Source of the DNA: a bacterium
GTDB lineage: Bacteria > Desulfobacterota > Binatia > HRBIN30 > CADEER01
Direction: 5' to 3'
Length of the DNA stretch: 64,000 nucleotides
Assembly (NCBI GenBank): GCA_019637795.1
Contig: JAHBUY010000002.1
Coordinates: 905,606 to 969,605 of the forward strand
Of this stretch, positions 1 to 8,405 are shown in pieces; position 1 is the first letter of the stretch; the number at the start of each line of letters is the position of its first letter. The notes under the pieces were generated by a model, which worked only from the letters and a program-made list of their open reading frames with translations, did not search any database and had not been told where the DNA came from. Made by a program: the position numbers and the translations under genes.

Positions 1-530
1 TCGATCGTCTGCGGCTTCGCGGGAAGCCCCCACGTGGGGAGATCGCGCTGCGCGAGCAGCGCGAGGTAGCTGTCCTGCCACTCGGGGCACCGCCCGGGGT
101 CGAGGATGCCTCCGTCTGGGTAGCCGCCGCACAGCCAGTGGTCGGTGACGGCAGCGGAGGGAACCTCCCAGAGGACGAAGGGCGACAATTCGAGCAGCGA
201 CAGCCGGCCAGCGAGCGATTCGGAGACGTGGGTCATCAGCCCCGGCGACACCGAGCCCAGGAGGAGAAAGCGTCCGCACCGCTGACGGTCGGCATCGATC
301 GCGCCGCGCAGCCGCGGAAAGACCGCCGGTCAGGCCTGCGCCTCGTCGAGGATGAGGAGCTCGCCGGCCGCGGCAAGGCGATCCCATTCGATGTCGAGCC
401 GAGTCCGCTCTCCGGGCTGCTCCAAGTCGATGTAGCGCCCGCCGAGCGAGCGGGCGAGGGTCGTCTTGCCCGCCTGCCGCGGCCCGACGAGCGCCACCGC
501 CGGATGGCGGCGAAGCCGATCGCGCAGCAC
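1..530 (-). pseudogene. DUF4143-type AAA ATPase, interrupted by an in-frame TGA and cut by the window edge
   Basis: Read on the minus strand from a GTG at 530, the protein has a Walker A motif (GPRQAGKT) and a Walker B with the DEAQ signature (ILDEAQA) typical of AAA_14/DUF4143 ATPases. A TGA codon (332-330) follows DEAQA. The same frame then continues without another stop to base 1 with typical family sequence: FPRLRGAIDADR, the sensor-like LLLGSVSP, the SLAGRL motif and LLELSPF. In this family the residue after DEAQ-x is usually Trp, so TGG to TGA is the simplest explanation. The C-terminal DUF4143 part lies outside the window. An upstream start is possible because the frame stays open for several codons before the GTG. 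The family acts as P-loop ATPases of unclear cellular role and is often horizontally mobile. Confidence 0.85.
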
Positions 531-566
531 CTCGCCGAGGGCGCGCTGGATATGTGTTTGCCGATC

Positions 567-587
567 GCAAATCGATTTTCAATTTGC
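567..587. promoter_or_regulatory. AT-rich inverted repeat upstream of the DUF4143 gene
   Basis: Six-base arms GCAAAT (567-572) and ATTTGC (582-587) flank a 9-base AT-rich centre, in an otherwise GC-rich stretch 37 bases before the GTG start. It may be the promoter or operator of the interrupted ATPase gene. The call rests only on symmetry and base composition. Confidence 0.35.
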
Positions 588-770
588 AAGGCGCCGCGCG
601 GCGATGGACCAGGCCCGGCAAGCACGGACACCGGGGCGGCGTCGAACACGCTGCAGGTGCTCGCCGAGCGGTCGAGGGCATCGCCAGACCGGCGTCCGCC
701 GGAAGTGCCACGTGGCGAGCTCGTATGGCGATGCCTTGTCGCGTGGATGGGCTTTCGATAGACCGCCAGC

Positions 771-980
771 ATGAGCCGCCAGCGTCCCTGGCCGCGCCTC
801 GAGAAGGGCGAGTCCTGGCGGGCGCGCTCGCTCGAGGAGCGCGCCCGCGCGGTCGAGTCCGCGTGCCGAACGGCGCTGCAGATCCTCGCCGGCTCGCCCG
901 ACCGCGCGCGCCGCCTCGCCCGCATCGATCCGGTGCCGGCGTCGACGCTCGCCCACCTGCGACGTCTCGCGCGCCGCTAG
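771..980 (+). CDS. Small hypothetical protein (69 aa)
   Basis: This is a short, charged, mainly helical protein with the phrase ESWRARSLEERARAVE near the N-terminus, Arg-rich throughout, with no signal peptide or membrane segment. I do not recognise the family. It is the most protein-like reading of the stretch between the interrupted ATPase and the lipoprotein gene. Bases 588-770 hold no reading I can support on either strand, so an upstream partner could have decayed. Confidence is low because it is short and the GC is high. Confidence 0.4.
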   Translation: MSRQRPWPRLEKGESWRARSLEERARAVESACRTALQILAGSPDRARRLARIDPVPASTLAHLRRLARR

Positions 981-1065
981 ACGCCATGCCGGAACCGCGG
1001 ACGGCGGCCGCGGCCTGCCACGGTGCGGCCGGCGCGGAGGCGCAGCGCCGTTCCACCGCCGCGCC

Positions 1066-1455
1066 TCAGTGCACCCGCCGGTAGACGACCTTCTGGCCCA
1101 GCGGCGCGTCGACGCGGATCTCGTTCGACGACACGACGACGTACTTGGCGGTCTGCCCGTTGCCGTTGACCAGCACGTAGCCGTCGCCGACGTCGTAGGT
1201 GACCGGCGCCCCGACCGAGCCGATCAGCGCCTTGTCGGCGAAGAACTCCACCTGGTTCAGCCCCAGGTTCGCCATGAGCTTCGCGTCCGGGCTCGACGCC
1301 GCGGGGTCGATCTCCCACTTTCCGAGCAGCGGGTTGCCGTGGCTGCAGGCGGCGAGCAGCAGCGCGCCGCAGGCCAGCGCGCCCAGCGGCGCCCTCCGCC
1401 GTGCCGCGCGCCACCCCCACGACGTCAGCGTGATGATTCGATCGGTTCCCTTCAT
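1066..1455 (-). CDS. Small lipoprotein (129 aa)
   Basis: The N-terminus has Arg-rich residues, then a hydrophobic stretch ending in the lipobox LLAAC (residues 33-37), so it should be exported and lipidated on that Cys. The mature part (GNPLLGKWEIDP at the start) reads as a small beta-rich domain of about 90 residues with the ending VVYRRVH. The GKW opening resembles short lipocalin-like or DUF-type domains that begin with a G-x-W motif, but I cannot name a family. The gene stands alone, followed by the decayed region at 588-1065. Its ATG at 1455 is the only start that includes the full signal sequence. Confidence 0.75.
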   Translation of the reverse strand: MKGTDRIITLTSWGWRAARRRAPLGALACGALLLAACSHGNPLLGKWEIDPAASSPDAKLMANLGLNQVEFFADKALIGSVGAPVTYDVGDGYVLVNGNGQTAKYVVVSSNEIRVDAPLGQKVVYRRVH

Positions 1456-1630
1456 CGGCGTCTCCTCCCAGTGCCGCGCAGCGCGGCGGCTCGGAGACGG
1501 GCCAGGCGTGACGTCACATCACGTCGCGCCCGTCTCGCATGGTCAGTTGATCCGAGAGGGGCACGCGGATGCCGGAAGTGCTACACGCGCCGAACTGGCC
1601 GCCAGTTCCTCCGCCTGCGCGGCGGGGGAG

Positions 1631-1937
1631 TCACCGCGCCTTCAGCCGCTCTCCGAGGTCCTCGTAGATCGTCCGCCGATGGCCCACCGCCAGCACTCGC
1701 ACGACGCGATGGTGCCGCTGGTAGACGATCCGGTAGCGGCGAACCTTGTATCGCCGGTATCCATCCAGCTCGCGGCGGAGCGGCGAACCAGCGCCCGGGT
1801 CGGTGCTCAGCAGGCGGAGCGCTTCCTTCACCCCCCGCTTCACCTCGGGGGGGCAACGCCCGGACCAGCTCGGCGACGTGAGGCGGAATGTCGATGCGGA
1901 AGGGTGGGGAGTGCTGGCGGCCGGGACGACCTTGCAT
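1631..1937 (-). pseudogene. ParE/RelE-family toxin, frameshifted at a G7 run
   Basis: Two minus-strand frames together make one RelE/ParE protein. The first runs from ATG 1937 to about 1850 and gives FRIDIPPHVAELVRALPP. The second runs from about 1848 to 1631 and gives EVKRGVKEALRLL, then SPLRRELDGYRRYKVRRYRI, VYQRHHRVVRVLAVGHRRT and a final YEDLGERLK. The break falls exactly at a run of seven G on the plus strand (1847-1853); six would restore LPPEVKRG. This could be true inactivation, phase variation or a sequencing or assembly error. The partner antitoxin lies 105 bases upstream. If restored, the protein would be a ribosome-dependent mRNA endonuclease or gyrase poison, depending on subfamily. 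Confidence 0.8.
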
Positions 1938-2042
1938 GCGACGTACATGGCGCCGCGGCAGTGCGACGACAAGACAGGACGAGGCCGAAAAGTGCGGTGA
2001 GGGCTGCCTGCTCCTCGACCGGCGTGAAACTGGATTCGCGCC

Positions 2043-2339
2043 TCACCCGCGGCGCTTTCCGCGGGGCGGTCGGAGCGGTTCGTCGAACACCTCCTCGAAC
2101 GACAGGCCCCGCTTGCCCGCCTCGTAAAAGCGGCGGCTCTTGCGGATCTGGGCCATGAGCCGAGGGTCGCTGAGGACATCGAGCGTCGCCTTGAGGCGCT
2201 CGTACTCCGCGAAGTTGACCAGCACCGCGGCGGGCTTCCCCTTGCGGGTGACCACCACCTCCTCCTCGCGCTCGACGACGCCGCTCACCAGCGCGGGGAG
2301 GTGCGTCTTCACCTCGGAAATCGGCAGGGTTTTCGCCAT
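2043..2339 (-). CDS. Phd/YefM-type antitoxin (98 aa)
   Basis: The N-terminal half is a Phd/YefM DNA-binding fold: LPISEVKTHLPALV, then EEVVVTRKGKPAAVLV and the helix NFAEYERLKATLDVL. The C-terminal half (SRRFYEAGKRGLSFEEVFDE) is the disordered toxin-neutralising tail usual in the RelB/Phd-ParE type. ATG 2339 is chosen because it gives the standard MAKTLPISEVKTHL opening and because an operator-like palindrome lies just upstream. The cognate toxin downstream is frameshifted, so the antitoxin may persist without an active partner. Autorepression through the 2353-2368 palindrome is the expected control. Confidence 0.88.
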   Translation of the reverse strand: MAKTLPISEVKTHLPALVSGVVEREEEVVVTRKGKPAAVLVNFAEYERLKATLDVLSDPRLMAQIRKSRRFYEAGKRGLSFEEVFDEPLRPPRGKRRG

Positions 2340-2352
2340 CGATGCTTCGGTT

Positions 2353-2368
2353 GACCAGAAAACTGGTC
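2353..2368. promoter_or_regulatory. Probable antitoxin operator palindrome
   Basis: The perfect inverted repeat GACCAGAAAACTGGTC (6-base arms, AAAA centre), with one further near-matching pair outside, sits 14 bases before the antitoxin ATG. Position and symmetry fit an autoregulatory Phd/YefM-type operator. Confidence 0.7.
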
Positions 2369-2589
2369 GATACAAGCCAGCCATAGGCGGTGCGGAGCCG
2401 ACGCGCAATCCGAATCATCGGCGGTGCCTGGAACATTCGTCCATGTGCCGACTACGGCCTGCTGCCCGGCGAGCAGGCCGTCGGCCACGGTCGGGTCACC
2501 TGCTCGCTCTGGTGAGACCGCGAATCCGAATTTCCACGCTGGACCTCGACCGAAGCGTCGCTTCCGGCGCATCAGTCCGTTCGCATCCA

Positions 2590-2805
2590 TCAGTCGACGT
2601 CGACGGCATCCGACGCCGGAGCGAGCTCGACCTTCCTCACCCACATCTCTTGCTCCGACAGCGGCTCGATCAGCATCAGCTCGACGAAGCCGCGCGCCGA
2701 GAGCTGCCCCTGGCGCTTGATGCTGCGGCCGCCGAAGGGGCCGGCTGTTTCGCATCCAGGGTGTAGGTCTCGCCGATCTCGAGCTCGTCTGTGCGTGAAA
2801 GTTGC
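2590..2805 (-). pseudogene. Short remnant of an unidentified gene, probably frameshifted
   Basis: Two minus-strand frames carry protein-like sequence that joins near 2745. Upstream is DELEIGETYTLDAKQ, downstream AGPFGGRSIKRQGQL, then FVELMLIEPLSEQEMWVRKV and an acidic end. A one-base shift would fuse them into a C-terminal domain of about 70 residues. There is no good start codon and I do not recognise the family, so this looks like the tail of a decayed gene left between the antitoxin and the secreted repeat protein. Confidence 0.3.
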
Positions 2806-2844
2806 TTGCGAATGGGCGCGCGCCGCCGCGGCCACGATCGCGGC

Positions 2845-3945
2845 TCAGAGACTTCCCCAGGCGTACGGTCGGTCCACGTACAGGGCGCCCCTCTCGGCGA
2901 GATCGGCGCCGAACAGCCAGTCGCCGCGGTACAGGAACCCCCTGGCCCCCTGCGCGTTGGCCTCCGCCAGAAAGGCGGAGGAGGAACGATCGAGAGGCCC
3001 TGGAATGAACTCGAAGTGAAACGGGGCAACCAGCGACTCGTCCTTCACGTACAGGGCGCCGCTCTCCTCGAGCGCGTCGCCGAACAGCCAATCGCCGCGG
3101 TAGGCGAAGCCCCTCGCCCCCTGCGCATTCGCCTCGGCCAGGAACGCGCTCGAAGAACGATAGATCGATCCCGGAAGGAACTCGTAGCGGAAGGTGGCGC
3201 GCTGCGACTCGTCCTTCACGTACAGGGCGCCGCTCTCCGACAGGTCCGATCCGAACACCGAGTCTCCCCGGTAGGCGAAGCCCCGCGCGCCCTGCGCATT
3301 CACTTCGGCCAGGAACTCGCTCGAAGGGCGGTGGAGCGATGCCGGGATGAACTCGAAGCGGAAGGTGGCGTGCTGCGACTCGTCCTTCACGTACAGGGCG
3401 CCGCTCTCCGAGAAGTCGGAGCCGAACAGCCAGTCCCCGCGGTAGGCGAACCCCCGCGCGCCCTGTGCATTCACCTCGGCCAGGAACACGTCGGAAGCGC
3501 GGTAGAGCGATCCCGGAAGGAACTCGTAACGGAAGGTGTGTTGCGCGCCGCCCGGCGTACGCGAGGGAGTCCCCGCCATCGGTGTCGCCGTCGGCGTGGC
3601 CGTCGGCGCCACGGTGATCGGCGCGCCGTCGCAGCCGACGAGCGCCGCGTTGACCCCTCGCACCAGCTCGTCGATCGTCACCTGCCCATCGCCGTTTACG
3701 TCGCCCGGGCACGGCTGGCCCGCCTCGCATCCCGCCAGCGCGGCGTTCACCGCCCGCACCAGCTCGCTGATCGTCACCTGCCCGTCGCCGTCGAGATCGC
3801 CCGGGCAGGGCTGGGCGGCGGTCGGCGTCGACATTGCGAGCGCGAGACAGGCTGCGATGAGAAGCCGGCACCCGCGCGACCGCCGGAACATCCCCGCCGC
3901 TCCCGCTGTCTCGGCTCTCTCGTTCACGATCCGCTCCATCGTCAT
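2845..3945 (-). CDS. Secreted protein with two dockerin-like calcium loops and four 57-residue repeats (366 aa)
   Basis: The leader has basic residues then a hydrophobic core ending near AAQ45. Two near-identical repeats follow (about 46-73 and 78-105) of the form CPGDLDGDGQVTISELVRAV, which matches the dockerin/EF-hand-like loop with D/N at the calcium positions and flanking Cys. Next is a short TPT linker (about 110-132). The rest, residues 137-366, is four tandem 57-residue units, each with FRYEFLPGS, FLAExNAQGARGFxYRGD, an FG motif and SGALYVKDES. The last unit ends at the C-terminus. The function is unknown; the family look is an exported beta-repeat protein, possibly cell-surface or matrix. 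Its first residues (MTME then RRSR) resemble those of the next upstream gene, suggesting a shared leader cassette. Confidence 0.85.
   Translation of the reverse strand: MTMERIVNERAETAGAAGMFRRSRGCRLLIAACLALAMSTPTAAQPCPGDLDGDGQVTISELVRAVNAALAGCEAGQPCPGDVNGDGQVTIDELVRGVNAALVGCDGAPITVAPTATPTATPMAGTPSRTPGGAQHTFRYEFLPGSLYRASDVFLAEVNAQGARGFAYRGDWLFGSDFSESGALYVKDESQHATFRFEFIPASLHRPSSEFLAEVNAQGARGFAYRGDSVFGSDLSESGALYVKDESQRATFRYEFLPGSIYRSSSAFLAEANAQGARGFAYRGDWLFGDALEESGALYVKDESLVAPFHFEFIPGPLDRSSSAFLAEANAQGARGFLYRGDWLFGADLAERGALYVDRPYAWGSL
2848..3537 (-). repeat. Four tandem 171-bp coding repeats
   Basis: Each unit encodes 57 residues of the secreted protein above. The DNA is conserved as well as the protein: for example the phrase for ALYVKDES recurs almost unchanged at 171-bp steps. 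This points to recent internal duplication or gene conversion. It is a place where short-read assembly could collapse or expand copies. Confidence 0.85.
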
Positions 3946-4049
3946 TGTTCCGCGGCCTGCGTACATCGCTGATGCGCTGGTGGGCGGCGGGGGCACTGCG
4001 GCTGACTGATTCCTCGTACCGGCGACATCATCCTGCGGAGTCTGCGCTG

Positions 4050-7000
4050 TCATGGCGTGCACGAGCTCGGCACTCCATTGCAGATACGCGTCGTCTGCTC
4101 GGCAGTGGCGCTGCCGGCGTCGCTGAATGCCCATACGCGGTTCGTCAGCAGGGAGCCGCCTGGGAAGCGGGCGGCGTCTCCTGACACGAACATGGTCACC
4201 AGCACGGTGCGATTTGCCCCAGCCGGCACTGATCCAAGGCTCCAATTGATGATCCGCCCCTCGATGCAGCCGTTGAAACAACTGCCGCCGTTGCCAGCGG
4301 AAACACCCGAAACCCGATCCGGCACGGCGCTGCGCAAGGTGATCGTCTGCGGGAGCGATCCGCTGTTCTCGACCGTGGCAAGATACGTGAGCACTTCGCC
4401 GCGCCTGACCGGATCGGGATCGGCCGAGGCGGTGAGGGTGAGCGTGATGGGGCTGTCGGTACGCACCGTGGCGGCGCCGTGGGCGCGTGCCGACGCACCG
4501 AGCCCGCTGTCGCGCAACTCGGCATCGCTCTCCAAAATCGTGCCGTTGGTTGCTTCGCTTGCTACCGCAACCGTGAACTGCCGGCGGCCGCTCTTCCCCG
4601 CTCCGATCGGTCCCACCGCCCACGTCACGACCCCCGCGCTCTCGGTGCCACCGTCGCTCGCACTGTCGAAGGTTGCGCCAACGGGTACCCGGGCGGTCAA
4701 AACTGCGTTGCTGGCGTCCATGGTCCCGGGGTTTCCGAACGTAACAGTGTAGGTGAGATTCTGGCCGGCCCCGATCGGATCGCGCTCGGCACGCATCGCC
4801 AACGCCAACTGCGGGCTCGAGTCGATGACGACCGTCTCTTCGGCCACTGCCCCGCCGGCGCCGATCACCCAGGCGCGATGGCTGAGCAAGGTGCCATTGG
4901 GAAACCGGGCGGCATCATCGGAGATGTACAAGGTGACCTCCGCGGTGCGGCTCCCCCCAGCCGGCAGCGATCCAAGGTCCCAGTTGATGATCCGACCCTC
5001 GATGCAGCCGTTGAAACAGCTACCGCCGTCACTCGTATTCACATTCGATACGCTGCCGGGCACCACGCTGCGGAGCGTGACGTTCTGAGCAGAGCCGCTC
5101 CGGTTGGTCGCCGTCAGGCGGTAGGTGAGCTGCCCGCCCCGCGGAACCGAATTGGGCGAAGCAACCAGCGTAAGCGCGATGGGGCTTCCGGTGCGGATCG
5201 TCACTGCACTCGTGGCACGCGCCGATGCCCCCAGGGCGGCGTCGCGGAGCTCGGCGTCACTCAACAACACGCTGCCGTTCGTCTCTCCTTGGCCCACCTG
5301 GACGGTAAACTGCCGGCGCCCGCTGGCCCCCACTGCCACCTTGCCCAGCGACCACGTCACGGTGCGATTCTCCCCGGACACGCCGCCGTCGCTCGCGCTC
5401 TGGAAGCTGGTCCCCACCGGCAGCCGCGCCGTCAGCACTGCGTCGTTCGCATCAGACGTGCCAGGGTTGCTGAAGGTCACGTTGTACGTCAGCGCCCGAC
5501 CAGCCTCAGCCGGATCCCGCTCCGCCTGCAGCGCTACCGCCAACTGCGGAGTTCCCTGTACCTCGACCGAGGCCTGCGCAGCGCCGCCGACGGCGGCATC
5601 GCCCGTTACCGTTGCGGAGCTTTGGATTACTGTTCCGTTCGTCGCACCCGACACCACGAATGCCGTCAACTCCACAGTTCGACTGGCGCCCATGGCCAGC
5701 GTCCCGATGTCCCACGTCGCGATGCGCCCCGCGATGCAACCGTTGAAACAGTTCCCTCCGTCGCTGGCGTTCACGGACTGTGTATTCCCCGGGACTGGAC
5801 TGTTGACCTGGACATTCGTTACGGCGCGGTTCCCCTGGTTGGTAACCGTGAGGCGCACCGTGAGGAGACCTCCCGGTCGTATGGGGTCTGGCGCCGCCTG
5901 TAGAGCCAGGATCAGCCTCGGGATCGGCGTCGGGCTCAACGTGACCGTGGGGCTGGCGCTAACCGTGCGTGTAGCCGTCGGAGTCGAGCTGGTCGTCGCG
6001 AAAGGGGTGGACGTCGATGAGTAGGTCACCGTCGCTGACGGCGTCACCGTCGGTGTTCCCGTCAGGCTCGGCGACGGCGTCGCCGTCGAGGTGGAGCCGG
6101 GTAGCGATGTCGGGGTGAAGGTCGGCGTGGGGCCGCCGCCGGCGGGGAGTTGGTCGAGGGTCAGTTTGTAGGAGCCTGCGCCCTGGGTGGTCTGGTCGGA
6201 GACGATGGCGAAGTAGAAGCCGGGGTCGGCGCCGCGGTCGAGGCGGGCGGTGCCGGGGTCGCAGATGGTGTCGAGGCGGGTCGACGCCAGGGCCCCGAAG
6301 CGCCAGAGCTCGACGCAGGGGGCGATGGCGCCGCTCTGGCGGGTGGCCTTGAGGATCAGGGTGGAGCTGCGGGTGACGCTGAAGCCGTACGGGTCGAGGT
6401 CGCCGATGTCGAGGCTCTGGCTCTCGACCGGGATGCCGTCGACGTCCTCGGGGCGCAGGCGGGCATAGTACAGATCGTAGGAGCCGATCTGGGTGTTGCT
6501 CTGGTCGTTGACCAGCACCGCGTAGGCGCCAGGGACGAGGTTCAGGTCCAGTCGCGCGCTCGGGTCGCCGCAGGCCTGGCCGCCGGGCACCGGGCCGGTG
6601 GCGAGCGAGCGCACCTCCAGGCACGGCACCAGGCCGCCGGTGGAGCGCGTCGCCTGCAGGATCACCGTCGTCGGCTCGTGCAGCTCCAGGGTGTAGACGT
6701 CGAGGTCGCCGCGCGGCTCGATGCTGGTCATCGCCGGCCGGTCGTGGCGCAGCACCGCCAGCAGGACGTTGTTCACATCGGGGCTCTCGAGCGCCTTGCG
6801 CTGCGCCTGCTCGGCAGCCGCGGCGACGGTCTGCCCGGCGAAGCTCGCCGGCGGGTTGGCCTCCTCGACCACATCGAGGAGGTCGCGGAAGCTGACGGCG
6901 CCGAAGTTGTCGATGCCGCGCTCCTCCACCAGGCGGACGGCGGCCTCCGAGCTCGGGCTGATGACCACCGCGGCCGGCGCGGCCGCGCCGGCGGGACCGA

Positions 7001-7586
7001 CGTCGCCGAAGCGCTGGTCCTCGCCGTCGATGCGCGCCGCCAGCAGGTAGCGGGCGCTCGCCTGGGCGCAGTCGGCGGCGACATCGAAGCGGAAGGCGCC
7101 GCTGGCGTCGACCTGCGCCGACGCGATGGGCTCGGAGGTCCGGCAACGGGCGTCGTTGCAGCGGATCAGCCGCACCACGGTGCCGGGCGCGCACTCGGCC
7201 AGGCCGCTCAGGCCCGGCCGCTCGCAGGTGCCGGCGATGGGCAGGGCGAGGCGGCCGCCGAGCGCGAAGTTGACGGCGGCGACGATCTCGTTCACCGAGA
7301 TCGCCCCGTCGCCGTTCTGGTCGCCGGGCCGGCACTGCGCCACGTCGCCGCCGCCGAGGGCGAGGTTGACCATCAGCACCAGGTCGTTGATCGTCACCCC
7401 GCCCTGGTAGTCGCAATCGCCGGCGCAGGTCTGCGCCGCGGCGCGACCCGCGCCGAGCGGGCTCAGCAGGCAGAGCGCGACCGCGGCGCCCGCCGCCAGC
7501 CGAATGGCCAGCGATCGTGACCGCCGGATGATTCCCTGCGTTCGCGTCGCGTCGAGTCCCCGGTTCGCAATGGTCTCCATGGTCAC
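4050..7586 (-). CDS. Large secreted multidomain protein with dockerin-like loops, PPC-like and five DUF11 domains (1178 aa)
   Basis: A leader with TM-like core ends near AAAQ52. Residues 56-110 carry two calcium-loop repeats (the second is GDQNGDGAISVNEIVAAVNF). Residues 130-290 form a mixed domain. Residues about 290-378 and 390-480 are two repeats resembling bacterial pre-peptidase C-terminal (PPC) domains, each ending in a GSYxL strand. Residues 482-556 are a Thr/Pro/Ser linker. The remainder is five DUF11-type immunoglobulin-like repeats of about 120 residues in A-B-A-B-A order; the A type carries a CFNGC Cys pair, the B type does not. DUF11 proteins are typically extracellular or cell-wall structural proteins. 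The start is the GTG at 7586, preferred by analogy with the neighbour's MTME opening; ATG 7580 is the alternative. No C-terminal anchor is visible. Confidence 0.9.
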   Translation of the reverse strand: MTMETIANRGLDATRTQGIIRRSRSLAIRLAAGAAVALCLLSPLGAGRAAAQTCAGDCDYQGGVTINDLVLMVNLALGGGDVAQCRPGDQNGDGAISVNEIVAAVNFALGGRLALPIAGTCERPGLSGLAECAPGTVVRLIRCNDARCRTSEPIASAQVDASGAFRFDVAADCAQASARYLLAARIDGEDQRFGDVGPAGAAAPAAVVISPSSEAAVRLVEERGIDNFGAVSFRDLLDVVEEANPPASFAGQTVAAAAEQAQRKALESPDVNNVLLAVLRHDRPAMTSIEPRGDLDVYTLELHEPTTVILQATRSTGGLVPCLEVRSLATGPVPGGQACGDPSARLDLNLVPGAYAVLVNDQSNTQIGSYDLYYARLRPEDVDGIPVESQSLDIGDLDPYGFSVTRSSTLILKATRQSGAIAPCVELWRFGALASTRLDTICDPGTARLDRGADPGFYFAIVSDQTTQGAGSYKLTLDQLPAGGGPTPTFTPTSLPGSTSTATPSPSLTGTPTVTPSATVTYSSTSTPFATTSSTPTATRTVSASPTVTLSPTPIPRLILALQAAPDPIRPGGLLTVRLTVTNQGNRAVTNVQVNSPVPGNTQSVNASDGGNCFNGCIAGRIATWDIGTLAMGASRTVELTAFVVSGATNGTVIQSSATVTGDAAVGGAAQASVEVQGTPQLAVALQAERDPAEAGRALTYNVTFSNPGTSDANDAVLTARLPVGTSFQSASDGGVSGENRTVTWSLGKVAVGASGRRQFTVQVGQGETNGSVLLSDAELRDAALGASARATSAVTIRTGSPIALTLVASPNSVPRGGQLTYRLTATNRSGSAQNVTLRSVVPGSVSNVNTSDGGSCFNGCIEGRIINWDLGSLPAGGSRTAEVTLYISDDAARFPNGTLLSHRAWVIGAGGAVAEETVVIDSSPQLALAMRAERDPIGAGQNLTYTVTFGNPGTMDASNAVLTARVPVGATFDSASDGGTESAGVVTWAVGPIGAGKSGRRQFTVAVASEATNGTILESDAELRDSGLGASARAHGAATVRTDSPITLTLTASADPDPVRRGEVLTYLATVENSGSLPQTITLRSAVPDRVSGVSAGNGGSCFNGCIEGRIINWSLGSVPAGANRTVLVTMFVSGDAARFPGGSLLTNRVWAFSDAGSATAEQTTRICNGVPSSCTP

Positions 7587-7655
7587 TCCCCCACTGAATT
7601 AGGAATTGGTCTGTGATGAGTTGATCGCGGGACGGCGCGGCGCCGCCCGCCCGGT

Positions 7656-8405
7656 TCACGGTTGCAGGCGGCGCACGGACGCGCTCGGCACCCAGACGCG
7701 GCGGCCGTCGGCGAGCTCGAGGCGCGTCCAGCTCCCGGACGCCTCGAGCCACGCGCCGCGCGTCCCCGATCGCAGGCGCGCCACCACCGGCTCGGCGGCG
7801 TCGGGCCGCGCGTGGGCGACGACGTCGGCGACGACCTCGGCGTTGGCCGCCGGCGCGCTGTCGCGCATCTGGTCGAGCGGCGTCCCCGGCATCGCGAAGC
7901 GCGACACCCCCACCGCCAGCACGAGGACCGCCGCCGCGGCCACCGCCCACTGCAGCGGCGGCAGCGTCAGCCACTCGCGCAGCGCGCCCAGCCAGGCGCC
8001 GATCCGCCGCGCCGGCGCCGCCGGCGCGCGCTCGACCTCCACGGGCCGAACGGCCTCGACCGGCGCCTCGGGCAGCGGCGCCGCCATGATGCGCTGCAGC
8101 ACGCTGGCGCAGCGCCCGCACTGGCGCAGGTGGCGCTCGACATCGGCCTCGGCGCTGGCGCCGAGCGCCGCCGACCCCTCCGCGTAGGCGATGAGCCGCT
8201 CGTCGTCGGGACATTCCGGCGTCGGCTCTTCCGCCGCGTCGCGCGCGCCGAGGCGATCGCGCCACTCGAGCAGCCGCGCCCGGCACGATGCGCAGGCGTC
8301 GAGATGCGCCTCGATGCGATCCTCGTCGGCGCCGTCGAGCGCGCCGTCGAGCCAGGCGACCAGCTCCGCGAAGGCGGGACAACTGTGGCGCGGCGACGCG
8401 CTCAT
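7656..8405 (-). CDS. Anti-sigma factor with two zinc-finger (HxxxCxxC) domains and a TM segment (249 aa)
   Basis: Two putative zinc-finger anti-sigma motifs are visible: HLDACASC (H34, C38, C41) and HLRQCGRC (H92, C96, C99). One TM helix lies at about 152-170. The remaining C-terminal part (about 190-249) would be periplasmic; its ending, with WTRLELADGRRVWVP, resembles a bacterial SH3 domain. This fits a membrane-bound ZAS-type anti-sigma factor with a doubled cytoplasmic sensor and a possible cell-wall-binding ectodomain. Its ATG overlaps the sigma gene's TGA (ATGA), so the two are translationally coupled and the sigma factor is its likely target. Release could be by redox or zinc loss at the Cys sites or by proteolysis. 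Confidence 0.82.
   Translation of the reverse strand: MSASPRHSCPAFAELVAWLDGALDGADEDRIEAHLDACASCRARLLEWRDRLGARDAAEEPTPECPDDERLIAYAEGSAALGASAEADVERHLRQCGRCASVLQRIMAAPLPEAPVEAVRPVEVERAPAAPARRIGAWLGALREWLTLPPLQWAVAAAAVLVLAVGVSRFAMPGTPLDQMRDSAPAANAEVVADVVAHARPDAAEPVVARLRSGTRGAWLEASGSWTRLELADGRRVWVPSASVRRLQP

Noticed and set aside
330..332. TGA read as an amino acid (recoding or selenocysteine)
   Set aside because: Many clear genes in the window end in TGA, and no selenocysteine-type hairpin is visible; a point change or error is simpler.
2848..3537. Regular repeats resembling a CRISPR array
   Set aside because: The 171-bp units are in frame and fully coding, without short palindromic repeats or unique spacers.
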